Of a stretch of DNA of 64,000 bases, positions 53,712-63,382 are shown one piece after another. Each line of letters begins with the position of its first letter. Position 1 is the stretch's first letter. This DNA is from Bordetella hinzii LMG 13501 (GTDB lineage Bacteria; Pseudomonadota; Gammaproteobacteria; Burkholderiales; Burkholderiaceae_B): NCBI RefSeq assembly GCF_001548475.1, contig NZ_LRUJ01000003.1, forward strand, positions 1 through 64,000. Direction: 5' to 3'. The position numbers and the translations under genes are program-made. The notes under the pieces are model-generated. The model had not been told where the DNA came from. It saw only the letters and a program-made list of their open reading frames with translations, and did not search any database.

Positions 53712-54299
53712 ATGTACCGCCGTCTGCTCACCAGCCTGGCCTTGATGCTATGCGCGCTGGGCGTCCAGGCCCAGGAAGCCGCGCCCGCGGCGCCGCCCCA
53801 GGCCGTCAGCCTGCTGCAGGGCAAGCTCAAGTTCGATCTGCCCGCCGGTTTCACCGCCAGCGATCTGCCGCCCGGCCGCCCCGAGGACGGCACCGCGGGC
53901 GCCAGCGGGCGGCTCTTCATCAATACCGATGCGCGGCAAGTCGTCGTGGTGAGCGAAGCCCCCACGCCCGGCGGGGTGGCCGCCACCGACGACGACAAGG
54001 TGTTCCTGAGCGGCGCGGCCCAGGGTTATGTCAGCCAGCAGAAACAGGCTTCGGCGGACTACCAACCCTTGGGCGAAGACACGCTGCGCGCCGGCGCCCT
54101 GGGCCTGCGCCGCATCGACGCCAAAGGCAGTTTCGCCGGCACGCCCACGCTGAACACCAGCCTGCTGGCGGGCTCCGGGCCCCGGCTGGCGGTGGTGCAG
54201 ATCGTCTCGCGCGAGGACGACCCGCAAGGCCATGCCGGCCTGGTGCAGCGCGTGCTCGACTCCATGCCGGCCAAGGTCGCCGCCCTGGCCCCGCGCTGA
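53712..54299 (+). CDS. Exported hypothetical protein, DcrB-like
   Basis: A 195-residue protein with a signal peptide cut near VQAQ (residue about 21). The mature part, LLQGKLKFDLPAGFTAS and later GPRLAVVQIVSREDDP, resembles DcrB-type periplasmic proteins of small beta-rich fold. It is separate from pldA and converges on the antiporter gene. No function is established for the family beyond a phage-related role reported for E. coli DcrB. Confidence 0.7.
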   Translation: MYRRLLTSLALMLCALGVQAQEAAPAAPPQAVSLLQGKLKFDLPAGFTASDLPPGRPEDGTAGASGRLFINTDARQVVVVSEAPTPGGVAATDDDKVFLSGAAQGYVSQQKQASADYQPLGEDTLRAGALGLRRIDAKGSFAGTPTLNTSLLAGSGPRLAVVQIVSREDDPQGHAGLVQRVLDSMPAKVAALAPR

Positions 54300-54305
54300 C
54301 CGCGC

Positions 54306-56420
54306 TCAGGAGCGCGCCGGGCCGCCATGGTGCCCGTGCAACCGCGGGCGGCGTATGCCTTTCTTCCAGGCCTGGTCGATTTCGCGCATCACCCAGTCGT
54401 AGACCTCTTTGGAAATCGAATGCTCCGCCATCATGCGCTCCATCTGCTCCCGGCCATCGCGCAGCGCATACAGCACCAACAGCCGCCGCTCCAGCACCGC
54501 CGTGTACTGGCCGTAATGCGTGCGCAGTTCGGTCAGCGCGGCGTTGGCCGAATCGATGCGCGTCTGCAGCACGTTCTGCAGCACGTCGCCCATGCGTGAG
54601 CCCAATAGCGGCACCATGCTCTGGCGGACATAGTTGCGCAGCTGCTCAAGCACCGCGCGGCGGCACATCAGGAGTTCGAAGCGGTTGCTCAGGCGATAGA
54701 TGAGCGGATAGTCGATATGCAGCCGCTCATGCAGCCAGCGCACCAGGCGGTCGACCCAGGTCGTGGCCAGGATACGGCGCGCGGCGCGGTTGTAACCCAG
54801 CCGGCCTTCGCTGCGCGCCGCATCGCGCATCAGGCTGGCATTGCGCATCATGGTGTCCAGGTTGGCCACGGTCAGCACGCCTTCGCCATATTGGGTGATC
54901 AGGTCATGCTCCTTGGCCGCCAGGGCGACCAGGCCGATGGACAGGCGGTCGCGCTCAGAGATGGCGCTGTCCAAGTCCAGCGCCGCGGCGCTGAGGTCCA
55001 TGTCGCGCCGGTACTCGGCGCTGACCGCGTCGGCCACCTTGGCATCGATGCGAAACGCCGTGGCGGCGGCCTGCACGGCCCGGCCCACCTCTTCGGCCGA
55101 TAGGCGCAAAGCCTGCTGCTGCAAGGCCTCGTCTTGCGGCGACAGCCGGCTCAGCCCCAGCATCTGGATGACCTTGCTGAGCGTCGATCCATTGACGAAG
55201 AGGCTGAACAGCACGAAGCCGGTCGCCAGGATGGCAATGAAATGCCGGGTTTCGGCGGGCAGTTGCGCCGATTCGGCGATCCCCAGCGCCAGCACCAGGG
55301 TGACAGCCCCGCGCAGCCCGCCCCAGGTGATCGCCAGTTTGTAGGCCGAACTGATGGGCTCGGCCAACTTGTAGCGGCTGAGCAGGGGAAACAGGCCGAA
55401 GAGCACCATCATGCGCGCGCCCAGGGCGGCCAAGACCACGATGGGCAGGACCAGCAGGTCGCGCAGCGTGGCGCCTTCCAGCAGATAGGGGATGCGCAGC
55501 GCGGCCAGCAGATACACCGCCGCGCCGGCGATCGCGGCCGCCTGGTCCCACACAATGCGCATATGGCCCCAGAGCACGGGCGGCAGCCGCGTGGGCGCCA
55601 TGCCGCTGACCACCAGGCCGGCGGCCACCACGGCCACCACGCCGGACACGCCCAGGTAGTGGTCCGCCACGAGATACACCGGGTAAGGCAAGGCCAGGCT
55701 CAAGGCGATCTCGGCCTTGCCGCGCGCGCCCATGAAAGGAAAGCAGCCGACCCCCAGCCGGCCGGCCAGGCCACCGAACACCAGGCCGCCGAGAAAAGTC
55801 CATGCCAGTTGCTTGAGACCGGCCAGCGGCGTGGCCGTGGCCGCGTCGCCCGTCAGATAGGCCACCAGCACGGTGGAGATGGCGATGGCCGCCGCGTCGT
55901 TGAGCAGGCTTTCGCCTTCGACCAGGCGGGTGAGCCTGGCCGGCGCGCCCACGCGCTCGAAGATGGCGATCACCGCGGAAGGGTCGGTGGTGGCGATGAC
56001 CGCGCCCAGCAGAAGGCCGGCAGCCAGCCCGCCCGCGCCCAGCCAGGCCACGGCCAGGCCGACCACGGCGGTGGAGACAAACACCGCCACCACGGCCAGC
56101 AGGAGCACGGGCGCGACATCGTCCAGCAGTTCGCGCACATCCACGGCCAGCGCCGCCTGGAACAACAGGGGCGGCAGGAAAATCCAGAGATAGGCCTGGG
56201 CGGGCAGCGCGGGCGCGATGATGGGATCGAAGAACAGGCGCTGCTCGTGAGGCGCCGAGGCGGTAAGCCAGGCATAGAGCCCCGCCATGCCTATGCCGAC
56301 CAGGCAGAGCATGCTGGCCTCGGGCAGCACCAGCCTCGCGGCCACCGCCTGCACCAGCGAAATAATGGCCAGCAGGCAGGCCAGGAGCAACAGCAGATTG
56401 ATCAGCATGGCATCTCGCAT
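54306..56420 (-). CDS. CPA1-family Na+/H+ antiporter with long C-terminal domain
   Basis: A 704-residue sodium/proton antiporter (from ATG 56420) of the CPA1 family. Residues 1 to about 420 hold ten or more membrane segments, including the TTDPSAVIAIF ion-binding motif and EGESLLNDAAAI. The C-terminal 280 residues are cytosolic and helix-rich, probably regulatory. ATG 56420 is preceded by AGGG; the longer frame starts in terminator sequence. ATG 56408 is also possible. Confidence 0.9.
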   Translation of the reverse strand: MRDAMLINLLLLLACLLAIISLVQAVAARLVLPEASMLCLVGIGMAGLYAWLTASAPHEQRLFFDPIIAPALPAQAYLWIFLPPLLFQAALAVDVRELLDDVAPVLLLAVVAVFVSTAVVGLAVAWLGAGGLAAGLLLGAVIATTDPSAVIAIFERVGAPARLTRLVEGESLLNDAAAIAISTVLVAYLTGDAATATPLAGLKQLAWTFLGGLVFGGLAGRLGVGCFPFMGARGKAEIALSLALPYPVYLVADHYLGVSGVVAVVAAGLVVSGMAPTRLPPVLWGHMRIVWDQAAAIAGAAVYLLAALRIPYLLEGATLRDLLVLPIVVLAALGARMMVLFGLFPLLSRYKLAEPISSAYKLAITWGGLRGAVTLVLALGIAESAQLPAETRHFIAILATGFVLFSLFVNGSTLSKVIQMLGLSRLSPQDEALQQQALRLSAEEVGRAVQAAATAFRIDAKVADAVSAEYRRDMDLSAAALDLDSAISERDRLSIGLVALAAKEHDLITQYGEGVLTVANLDTMMRNASLMRDAARSEGRLGYNRAARRILATTWVDRLVRWLHERLHIDYPLIYRLSNRFELLMCRRAVLEQLRNYVRQSMVPLLGSRMGDVLQNVLQTRIDSANAALTELRTHYGQYTAVLERRLLVLYALRDGREQMERMMAEHSISKEVYDWVMREIDQAWKKGIRRPRLHGHHGGPARS

Positions 56421-56458
56421 GGACCCTGTTGTGTCACTATAAGCCATGCCGCCGGACC

Positions 56459-56490
56459 AAAAAAATGCCCTGGAGGCAAGCCTCCAGGGC
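56459..56490 (-). terminator. Rho-independent terminator of the peptide ABC operon
   Basis: On the minus strand GCCCTGGAGGC (56467-56477 and 56480-56490 as reverse arms) forms an 11-bp stem with a very short loop, followed by T7 (complement of the A run at 56459-56465). It lies 139 bases after the binding-protein stop at 56629. Confidence 0.85.
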
Positions 56491-56628
56491 CAACTCGAGG
56501 TTCCTATTGCGAATTGTCGCGACCGGTTCGGGGAAGCCGCGACAAACCCATGGTAGTCAGGAAGGCCGCGGCGGACCTTGATAAAGGTCAAGCCCGGCCG
56601 GGGCCGGGCCGGGGCCCGCCATGCGACA

Positions 56629-58176
56629 TCACTGGATGGCGGCTTCCCAGGCCAGCGGCTTGCCTTCCCAAGCCGAGAAACCGCTGACGCGCTTGTTCAC
56701 GGCCCAGGCGTCGGCGCCGTTGAAGAAGATGATCAGCGGCACCTGCTCAAGCATCAGCCCGTGCAGCTCGTCGAACAGCGCCTGGCGCTTGGCGGGATCG
56801 GACTCCAGAAAGCTGGCGTCGATCAGCGCCAGCGCCTTGGGATCTTCCCAGACCTTGCGCGGCTGCTTGTCCTTGTTGCCGGCGAATTGTTCATAGCTCA
56901 GGGCCGGATCCAGGCGCGACGAATAGCTGAAAGAACTGATCTGGTATTTGCCCGAGTTGTAGCGGTCCAGCTGCGTGGCCCATTCGATCACCTCGATCTG
57001 CGCATTGATGCCGGCGGCCTGCAGCATGGCCTGGGCCATCACGGCGATCTGGTAGCTGGGCACGTGGGCCCGTTTGTTGGCGTAGATGACGATGGGCTCG
57101 CCCTTGTAGCCGGCCTCCTTGAGCAGCTGCTGCGTGCGCGCCGGGTCGTAGGCATAACTGCGCTTCTGCGCCTGCGTGTAGTAGGCCGATCCGGCCGGCA
57201 CGGCCGAGTTGTTCAGCGTGCCCAGGCCTTCGGAGGCGGCCTGCACGATCTGCGGCACATCCAGCGCCGCGGCGATGGCCTGGCGCAGCTTCACATTCTT
57301 GAGCAGCGGATCGCGCGTCTGCAGCAACAGCACGTGCTTGGTGGCGTCGTGCGGCACAAAGACGTGCAGCTTGGGATTGGCGCGCAACTGGCCGGCATCG
57401 CTGTTGGTGATCTGGCTGGCGTCCACGGCGCCGGAAAGCAATCCGGCCTTGGCCGTGGAAGGATCCGGCACCACGAGGAACTTCACCTGGTCGACCAGCG
57501 GGCGCTTGCGGCCCACATAGCCGTCGGGCTTGTCGCCGGGCGGCGACTGGTATTCCTTGAACGCATCGAGCAGGGTGTATTCGCCGCGCTTCCATTCGCG
57601 GAACTTGAACGGCCCGGTGCCGATGGGCTTGTCCCAGCTGCCGTCGGCCTTGACCGAATCCTTGTGCACGATGGCCGTCATGCCGCAATCGGTGCGGGCC
57701 AGCGAATCCAGGAAGATGGCCGATTTATGGCTGATGGCCATGACCACCGTGTGCGCGTCCGGCGCGCTGACGTCGGTGACCTTCAGGTCATTGCGGCCGT
57801 CAAAATCGCCTCGGCAGCGCCAATCCGTCTTGGGATCCATATAGCGCTGCCAGTTCCACAGCACGTCGGCCGAGGTCAGCGTCGCGCCATTGTGGAACTT
57901 GACGCCTTCGCGCAGCTTGAAGGTATAGACCCGCCCATCTTCGGATACCTCCACGGACTTGGCCAGCAGCGGCCCCACACTGCCGTCCTCGCGATAGCCC
58001 ACCAGGCCTTCGACCATGTTGAGCACCACGCCATCCGTGGTGTTGTCGCGGTTGACGCCCGGATTGGTGGAACGGATATCGGCCGGTTCGGCGATGGTCA
58101 GGGTGGCGGCCTGCGCGGCGCCGGCAAACGCCAGGGCGGCGCCCAGCGCGCTCAGGTGGCGAGAGATCAAGGTCAT
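56629..58176 (-). CDS. Peptide/nickel-type ABC transporter substrate-binding protein (DppA-like)
   Basis: A 515-residue family 5 binding protein: signal peptide ending AQAATL, then the typical SBP_bac_5 pattern (NMVEGLVGYREDGSVGPLLAKS, FKLREGVKFHNGATLTSADV). ATG 58176 is chosen because the palindromic operator and ribosome site lie just upstream. It is the last gene of the operon (hydrolase, two permeases, ATPase, GntR, binding protein). Confidence 0.92.
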   Translation of the reverse strand: MTLISRHLSALGAALAFAGAAQAATLTIAEPADIRSTNPGVNRDNTTDGVVLNMVEGLVGYREDGSVGPLLAKSVEVSEDGRVYTFKLREGVKFHNGATLTSADVLWNWQRYMDPKTDWRCRGDFDGRNDLKVTDVSAPDAHTVVMAISHKSAIFLDSLARTDCGMTAIVHKDSVKADGSWDKPIGTGPFKFREWKRGEYTLLDAFKEYQSPPGDKPDGYVGRKRPLVDQVKFLVVPDPSTAKAGLLSGAVDASQITNSDAGQLRANPKLHVFVPHDATKHVLLLQTRDPLLKNVKLRQAIAAALDVPQIVQAASEGLGTLNNSAVPAGSAYYTQAQKRSYAYDPARTQQLLKEAGYKGEPIVIYANKRAHVPSYQIAVMAQAMLQAAGINAQIEVIEWATQLDRYNSGKYQISSFSYSSRLDPALSYEQFAGNKDKQPRKVWEDPKALALIDASFLESDPAKRQALFDELHGLMLEQVPLIIFFNGADAWAVNKRVSGFSAWEGKPLAWEAAIQ

Positions 58177-58208
58177 GAAAGCTCCTGGCGGACGCCATTG
58201 GTACATAA

Positions 58209-58220
58209 ATTGGCGCCAAT
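58209..58220. promoter_or_regulatory. Predicted GntR operator, ATTGGCGCCAAT
   Basis: Perfect 12-base palindrome ATTGGCGCCAAT, 33 bases upstream of the binding-protein start. The same palindrome, extended to 16 bases, is upstream of the operon's first gene at 63367-63382. The GntR gene next to it is the natural binder (inference). Confidence 0.65.
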
Positions 58221-58288
58221 AACAGTGACTATTATGCGGCGGCGGGACACGGACACCATCGGGAGTATCCCTGCCCCGCCGGGCCGAC

Positions 58289-58909
58289 TCAGGAAATGTC
58301 CTGGCGGATGTGCACGGTGATGATTTTCTGCAGGCGCTTGAGGTCGCCCGCCTCGACGGCGTCGACGATTTCGAAGTGTTCGCGGGCGGACTGTTCGACG
58401 CGCGAGCGTGTGACCCATTCCGCGCTGGGCGCCGATGGCGAACGGCCGCGCATCTCGTGGATGAGGGCCACCAGCTCGCGGTTGGCGCACATATCGTAGA
58501 GCGCCGCATGGAAGGCCAGATTGACCTCGTATTGCTCCATCAGCGTGCCGTCGTCGAGCATGTCGGCAAACCGTTCGGCCAGGACGCGCAGGGCGCGCAG
58601 CTTGGCCGGCGTGACATGCAGCATGAGGTCGGCCGCGGCGCCGGTCTCGAGAATGACGCGGATATCGCGGACCTGGTCGCGCAGTTCGGGATCCGGCACA
58701 TACACGTGGTAGCCCCGGTTGGGAATGTGCGAAATCACCCGCTTGCCAGCCAGATGGTCGAGCGCGCGCCGCACGTCCAGGCGCTTGGCGCCGTAGCGCT
58801 CCTGCAAATCGATCTGCTTGAGCCAGGCCCCGGGCCCATACACCCCGGACTGAATGTCCCGGGCGATCCGGTCGGCCAGGGTCGGCTGCGTGGCTGCCAC
58901 CTTGGGCAT
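58289..58909 (-). CDS. GntR-family regulator, FCD domain
   Basis: A 206-residue GntR regulator: N-terminal wHTH (ERYGAKRLDVRRALDHLAGKRVISHI) and a C-terminal FCD ligand-binding helical bundle with acidic/histidine metal site candidates (DDGTLMEQYEVNLAFH, AREHFEIVDAVEAGDL). It lies inside the peptide ABC operon and probably represses it through the palindromes at 58209 and 63367. Confidence 0.9.
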   Translation of the reverse strand: MPKVAATQPTLADRIARDIQSGVYGPGAWLKQIDLQERYGAKRLDVRRALDHLAGKRVISHIPNRGYHVYVPDPELRDQVRDIRVILETGAAADLMLHVTPAKLRALRVLAERFADMLDDGTLMEQYEVNLAFHAALYDMCANRELVALIHEMRGRSPSAPSAEWVTRSRVEQSAREHFEIVDAVEAGDLKRLQKIITVHIRQDIS

Positions 58910-58996
58910 TGAATCGCTCCCGCGTGTCGAAACCAGTCATTTTATGCAAAAGCCCGCCCGCTCAACACCTGTCCGGGCAGGCCCCGCACCCGCTTT

Positions 58997-60652
58997 TCAG
59001 GCCTGCGCGGCCTCGGGTATTTCGCCGTCCAGCCGCCAGCGCAGCCGCACCCCGCCGCTCTGCACCGGCTCCAGCGCCGGAATCGCGCGCAGCAGCGTGC
59101 GCGTGTACGCCTCGCGCGGATGGTCGAATACGTCGTCGCGCCGGCCCTGCTCCACGATGGCGCCGTCGCGCATCACGATCACGCGGTCGGCCACTTGCTC
59201 CACCACGCCCAGGTCATGGCTGATGAACAGGCAGGAGAAACCATGCCTCTCTTGCAGGTCGGCGAACAGGTCCAGCACCTGGGCCCGCACCGTGACATCC
59301 AGGGCCGATACCGGCTCATCGGCGATGACGAAGGCGGGGCGCCGCACGACCGCGCGCGCGATCGCCACGCGCTGCCGCTGCCCGCCCGACAACTCGTGCG
59401 GATAGCGCGCCGCGTACTCGGAGCCCAGGCCGACCTCGGCCAGCACCTCGTCGACCCGCCGCTGCTTGTCGCGCTCGCTCATGTCCCGCACCAGGCGCAG
59501 CCCTTCGCCCACCAGTTGGCCTATGGTCATGCGCGGATTGAGCGAAGAATACGGATCCTGGAACACCATTTGGCAATTCAGCCGATAGTCGGCCCAGGCG
59601 GCCGACCGCCGGCTGACCGGCTGGCCCCGGAACAGGATCTCGCCCGAAGTCGGCGCCAGCAGGCCGGCGATGGCGCGGCCCAGCGTGGTCTTGCCCGAAC
59701 CCGAGCCGCCCACGACCGCCACCACCTCGCGCGGACGCACTTGCAGGTCGATGCCCGACAGGGCCCGCTTGCCCGCCGTGCGCGACAACAGGCGTTGATG
59801 GCCGCGATAGTCGACCACCAGGCTCCTGACTTCGACAATGGGCGGCGCGACCATCGGCGGACGCGCGGCCAAGCGGCGCGGCATGGCATCGAGCAGCTTG
59901 CGCGTGTAGTCCTCGCGCGGACTCGCCAGGATGGCTTCGGTGCGGCCGGTCTCGACCACCTTGCCGTGGCGCATCACCACCATGCGCTCGGTGTAGCGCG
60001 CCACCATGGGCAGGTCATGGCTGATCATCAGCACGGCGGTATTGTGCTCGCGCGTCAGGTCCACCATGAGCTCCAGCACATCGCGCTGCACGACCGCATC
60101 CAGCGCGGTGGTCGGCTCGTCGGCCAGCAGCAACGCCGGCTCCAGCAGCATCACCGAGGCCAGCATCATGCGCTGGCGCATGCCGCCGGAGAATTCATGC
60201 GGCCAGGCCGTCATCGCGGCCTTGGGATCGCGGATGCCGACACGCCGCAGCATCTCCAGGATGCGCTCGCGCCGCGCTTCGGGCTTGAGATCCTTGCGGT
60301 GCAGGGCCAGGCCCTCATCCAGCTGGCGGCCGATGGGCATGGACGGATTCAGCGAGGTCATGGGCTCCTGGAACACCATGCCGATGCGCGCGCCGCGCAG
60401 CTTGCGCAGTTCCGGCTGGCTGGCCTTCACGATGTCCCGCCCCTCGAACAGGATCTGGCCGCCGCTGACCACGAGCGGCTGCGGCGTCAGGCCCAGGATG
60501 GCGCGCGCGGCCTGCGTCTTGCCGCTGCCCGACTCGCCGACGATGCCGACCATCTCGCCAGGCGCGACCTCGAAGGACACATCGCTGACGATCTCGCGCC
60601 CGCCGCGGCCGACCGTGAGGGAAAGATGGGAAACCGATACCAAGGCGCTCAT
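58997..60652 (-). CDS. Fused peptide ABC transporter ATPase (two ABC domains)
   Basis: A 551-residue protein with two complete ABC domains. The first has Walker A GESGSGKTQ and FSGGMRQRMMLASVM; the second has GGSGSGKTT and LSGGQRQRVAIARAV with Walker B regions FVIADEPVSALD type in both. Fused DppD-DppF (GsiA-like) ATPases drive peptide or opine importers. ATG 60652 overlaps the permease stop by 4 bases. Confidence 0.92.
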   Translation of the reverse strand: MSALVSVSHLSLTVGRGGREIVSDVSFEVAPGEMVGIVGESGSGKTQAARAILGLTPQPLVVSGGQILFEGRDIVKASQPELRKLRGARIGMVFQEPMTSLNPSMPIGRQLDEGLALHRKDLKPEARRERILEMLRRVGIRDPKAAMTAWPHEFSGGMRQRMMLASVMLLEPALLLADEPTTALDAVVQRDVLELMVDLTREHNTAVLMISHDLPMVARYTERMVVMRHGKVVETGRTEAILASPREDYTRKLLDAMPRRLAARPPMVAPPIVEVRSLVVDYRGHQRLLSRTAGKRALSGIDLQVRPREVVAVVGGSGSGKTTLGRAIAGLLAPTSGEILFRGQPVSRRSAAWADYRLNCQMVFQDPYSSLNPRMTIGQLVGEGLRLVRDMSERDKQRRVDEVLAEVGLGSEYAARYPHELSGGQRQRVAIARAVVRRPAFVIADEPVSALDVTVRAQVLDLFADLQERHGFSCLFISHDLGVVEQVADRVIVMRDGAIVEQGRRDDVFDHPREAYTRTLLRAIPALEPVQSGGVRLRWRLDGEIPEAAQA

Positions 60653-61470
60653 CGCGATCCCCTCATGCGCGGATCCAGGCGGTCGCGGATGGCGTCGCCC
60701 AACAGGTTGATGCCCAGCAGCGCCAGGGCGATGCACACCCCGGGGAAGATGGACAGATAGGCGGCTTGCGCCATGAAGGGACGCGCCGAGGCCAGCATAT
60801 TGCCCCAGGTGGGCGCAGGCGGCGGCACGCCCAGGCCCAGGAAGGACAGCGCGCTCTCGGCCAGGATGACCCAGCCGAACATCGAGGTGGCCAGCACCGT
60901 CAAGGGCGCCACGCAATTGGGCAGGACATGGCGGAACATGGTGTACAGCTCGGAATTGCCCAGCACGCGCGAGGACTCGATGAACTCTTTCTCGCGCAGC
61001 GACAGCACCGTGCCCCGCACGATGCGGGTCACCGAAGGCGTATAGGCCATGCCCAGCGCCAGGATGATGCCGTACTTGTTGGCCCCCACCACGGCCAGCA
61101 GGCCCAGCGCCAGCAACAGGCCCGGAAAGGCCAACAGCGCATTGTTGAACGCCATGATGATGCGGTCGGTCCAGCCGCGCACATAACCGGTGACGATGCC
61201 GATCGCCGTGCCGGCGACAATGGCAAAGCCCACGGTCAGGACGCTGATCCAGACGCTGCTGGCCGCGCCGGCCAGCAGGCGCGACAACACATCGCGGCCG
61301 AACTCGTCGGTGCCCAGGAGGAATTCGGCGCCCGGCGGCTTCAAGCGGGCAAGAAAGTTGATCTTGAGCGGGTCATAGGGCGTCCAGACGGCGCCCATGA
61401 TGGCGGCCGTCACCATGACAGCCACGATGGCTCCGCCCACCCAGGCATTGGCGGCTAGGGATTTCTTCAT
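60649..61470 (-). CDS. Peptide ABC transporter permease (DppC-like)
   Basis: A 273-residue permease with an N-terminal single segment and five more, EAA-type loop (SSRVLGNSELYTMFRHVLPNCV). It is the DppC/OppC partner. It overlaps the ATPase start by 4 bases and the other permease stop by 4 bases. Confidence 0.92.
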   Translation of the reverse strand: MKKSLAANAWVGGAIVAVMVTAAIMGAVWTPYDPLKINFLARLKPPGAEFLLGTDEFGRDVLSRLLAGAASSVWISVLTVGFAIVAGTAIGIVTGYVRGWTDRIIMAFNNALLAFPGLLLALGLLAVVGANKYGIILALGMAYTPSVTRIVRGTVLSLREKEFIESSRVLGNSELYTMFRHVLPNCVAPLTVLATSMFGWVILAESALSFLGLGVPPPAPTWGNMLASARPFMAQAAYLSIFPGVCIALALLGINLLGDAIRDRLDPRMRGSR

Positions 61471-62411
61471 TCTGCGGTCACTCTGGGGTCAAAGAGCGGA
61501 TAGCACAGATCCACCACGAGGTTGACGATCACATAGGTCACGGCCACGAAGAGCAGGCAGCCCTGGATCACGGGATAGTCGCGGGCGAAGATGGCGTCCA
61601 CCAGCAGCCGGCCCAGGCCGGGGATGGTGAACACGGTTTCGACCACGGCGATGCCGCCCAGCAGATTGCCCAGCACTAGGCCGATCAGCGTCCACGTGGG
61701 CCCGAAGGAATTGCGGAAGGCGTGATGGATCAGGACCGCCGACTCGGACAGGCCCTTGGCGCGCGCATGGGTGATGTAGTCCAGGCGCAGCACCTCCAGC
61801 GTGCTGGCGCGGGCCATGCGCATGAGCACGCCGATCTCGTGCAGGAACAGCGTCAACACCGGCATGACCAGGTACAGCAGGCCGGCCTTCCAGTCGGTGC
61901 TGATCGAGACATAGCCGACCACGGGCAGCCATTGCAGCTTCAAGCCGAAGAACAGCAGCAACAGCAGGCCCAGCCAGAAGGTCGGGATGGACACCAGCAG
62001 GGTCGCCGCGCTGACCAGGAACAGGTCGGGTGCCTTGTTCTGCTTCCAGGCGGCGATCATGCCGGCCGGCACCGCGACCAGGGTGGCGAACAGGACGGCC
62101 GCGATGACCACGCGCGCGCTGACCAGAAAACGCTCCCACACCAGGCCCAGCACCGGCTGGCCGGTGTTGATGGACTGGCCCAGATCGCCATGCAGCATGT
62201 TGTTGAACCAGATACCGAACTGCACCGGCCAGCTCTGGTCCAGGCCCAGGCGGGCCCGCAGGTCCGCCAGCGAGGCCGGCGTGGCGAGGTCGCCCAGCAG
62301 CAGCTGGGCCGGGTCGCCCGGAATCAGCCGGATGAGGACGAACACGGCCACCGCCACGATAAGCAGCGTGGGGATGGCCATGACGATACGTGAAAGCGCA
62401 AAGCGCAGCAT
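61467..62411 (-). CDS. Peptide ABC transporter permease (DppB-like)
   Basis: A 314-residue permease with family start MLRFALSRIVMAIPTLLIVAV, LIPGDPAQ and the EAA-type loop (YITHARAKGLSESAVLIHHAFRN). It is the DppB/OppB partner. ATG 62411 fits the family; the gene follows the hydrolase by 13 bases and overlaps the DppC-like start. Confidence 0.92.
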   Translation of the reverse strand: MLRFALSRIVMAIPTLLIVAVAVFVLIRLIPGDPAQLLLGDLATPASLADLRARLGLDQSWPVQFGIWFNNMLHGDLGQSINTGQPVLGLVWERFLVSARVVIAAVLFATLVAVPAGMIAAWKQNKAPDLFLVSAATLLVSIPTFWLGLLLLLFFGLKLQWLPVVGYVSISTDWKAGLLYLVMPVLTLFLHEIGVLMRMARASTLEVLRLDYITHARAKGLSESAVLIHHAFRNSFGPTWTLIGLVLGNLLGGIAVVETVFTIPGLGRLLVDAIFARDYPVIQGCLLFVAVTYVIVNLVVDLCYPLFDPRVTAE

Positions 62412-62424
62412 CGCGGTCTCCGGA

Positions 62425-63297
62425 TCAGGATTTGTCGCCGCGCTTGTCGCGCAGGACACGAGCGAAGAAGTCCTGGACCTCGCCGACGCACTTCAGGCCG
62501 TCGTGCGGGACGTTGTCCACCATGTCCAGCGTGACCTTGACGCCAGCCTGCTCGAAGGAACGCTTGAGCGCCTGCAGGCGCTCGGGACGATTGCGCCCGG
62601 CGTCGTTGGCGCCGGGCATATAGAACTTGCCGCCCTCTTTGTGGGTGATTTCCCAGGTCTCCAGGTCGGCCTTGCCCACCACCATATGCACAGCGACCCG
62701 GCGCAGCGCCTCGATGTCCAGGTCGCGGCCGAAGCGCGCCTTCATGTCGCGCACCCCCACCCACCAGTCCCGCTCGGTGTCCAGCAGCGTGACCGAACCC
62801 GGCGCGCCGATCGACACGCCCCACAAGCGCTGCGGATGCAGCAGCGTGAAGCGGTTGACAAACTGGCCGCCGCCCGAAAAGCCGAACAGACCAAACCGCG
62901 ACACATCCAGGCCGAACTTCCCGCCCACTTCGTCGACGATGTCCAGCAGCACCTCGTCATAGCGGATGTCGCCCTCGGCTAGATGCTTGAAGCCATCGCG
63001 GTTGCCATCGCCGCGCACGCCCACGGGAAAGAGCGGGCAGAGCACGATGCAATCATTCCAGCGCGCGAATTCGGCGAAGGCGTCGCGGTACTCGACAAAG
63101 GCGCGGCCCGTGCCGTGCACGATCACCACCAGTTCCATGGGCCGGCGGGCCTGGTCCAGATGCGGCGGCACATACATGCAGTACGAAAAACGCGGATCGG
63201 TGCGCGCCGCGAAAATCGTGCTGTGACCCAGGTCGTAGATGGCGCGAGCCCGGTCATTCACGGCCGCGGCGGCCTCGGTGGCATTGACTTCAGACAT
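62425..63297 (-). CDS. Alpha/beta hydrolase, poly(3-hydroxybutyrate) depolymerase-like
   Basis: A 290-residue alpha/beta hydrolase. The nucleophile serine is in FGFSGGGQF, with likely acid in GKADLETW and histidine in NVPHDG. ELVVIVHGTGRAFVEYRDAF is the oxyanion-side motif. It is the first gene of the peptide ABC operon, so it may cleave the imported compound or its precursor. No signal peptide is seen, so it is probably cytosolic. Confidence 0.85.
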   Translation of the reverse strand: MSEVNATEAAAAVNDRARAIYDLGHSTIFAARTDPRFSYCMYVPPHLDQARRPMELVVIVHGTGRAFVEYRDAFAEFARWNDCIVLCPLFPVGVRGDGNRDGFKHLAEGDIRYDEVLLDIVDEVGGKFGLDVSRFGLFGFSGGGQFVNRFTLLHPQRLWGVSIGAPGSVTLLDTERDWWVGVRDMKARFGRDLDIEALRRVAVHMVVGKADLETWEITHKEGGKFYMPGANDAGRNRPERLQALKRSFEQAGVKVTLDMVDNVPHDGLKCVGEVQDFFARVLRDKRGDKS

Positions 63298-63366
63298 GGA
63301 TTCCTCGGGAACAGAATCGCCCGCGCCAACACGGCGCGGGCGCGGGGCAGCTCAAAATAATCACAC

Positions 63367-63382
63367 AAATTGGCGCCAATTT
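63367..63382. promoter_or_regulatory. Predicted GntR operator, AAATTGGCGCCAATTT
   Basis: Perfect 16-base palindrome, 70 bases upstream of the hydrolase start, containing the same 12-base core as at 58209-58220. Confidence 0.65.

Noticed and set aside
59120-60760. Long plus-strand frame over the fused ATPase
   Set aside because: The minus strand has two ABC domains with all motifs; the plus frame has none.
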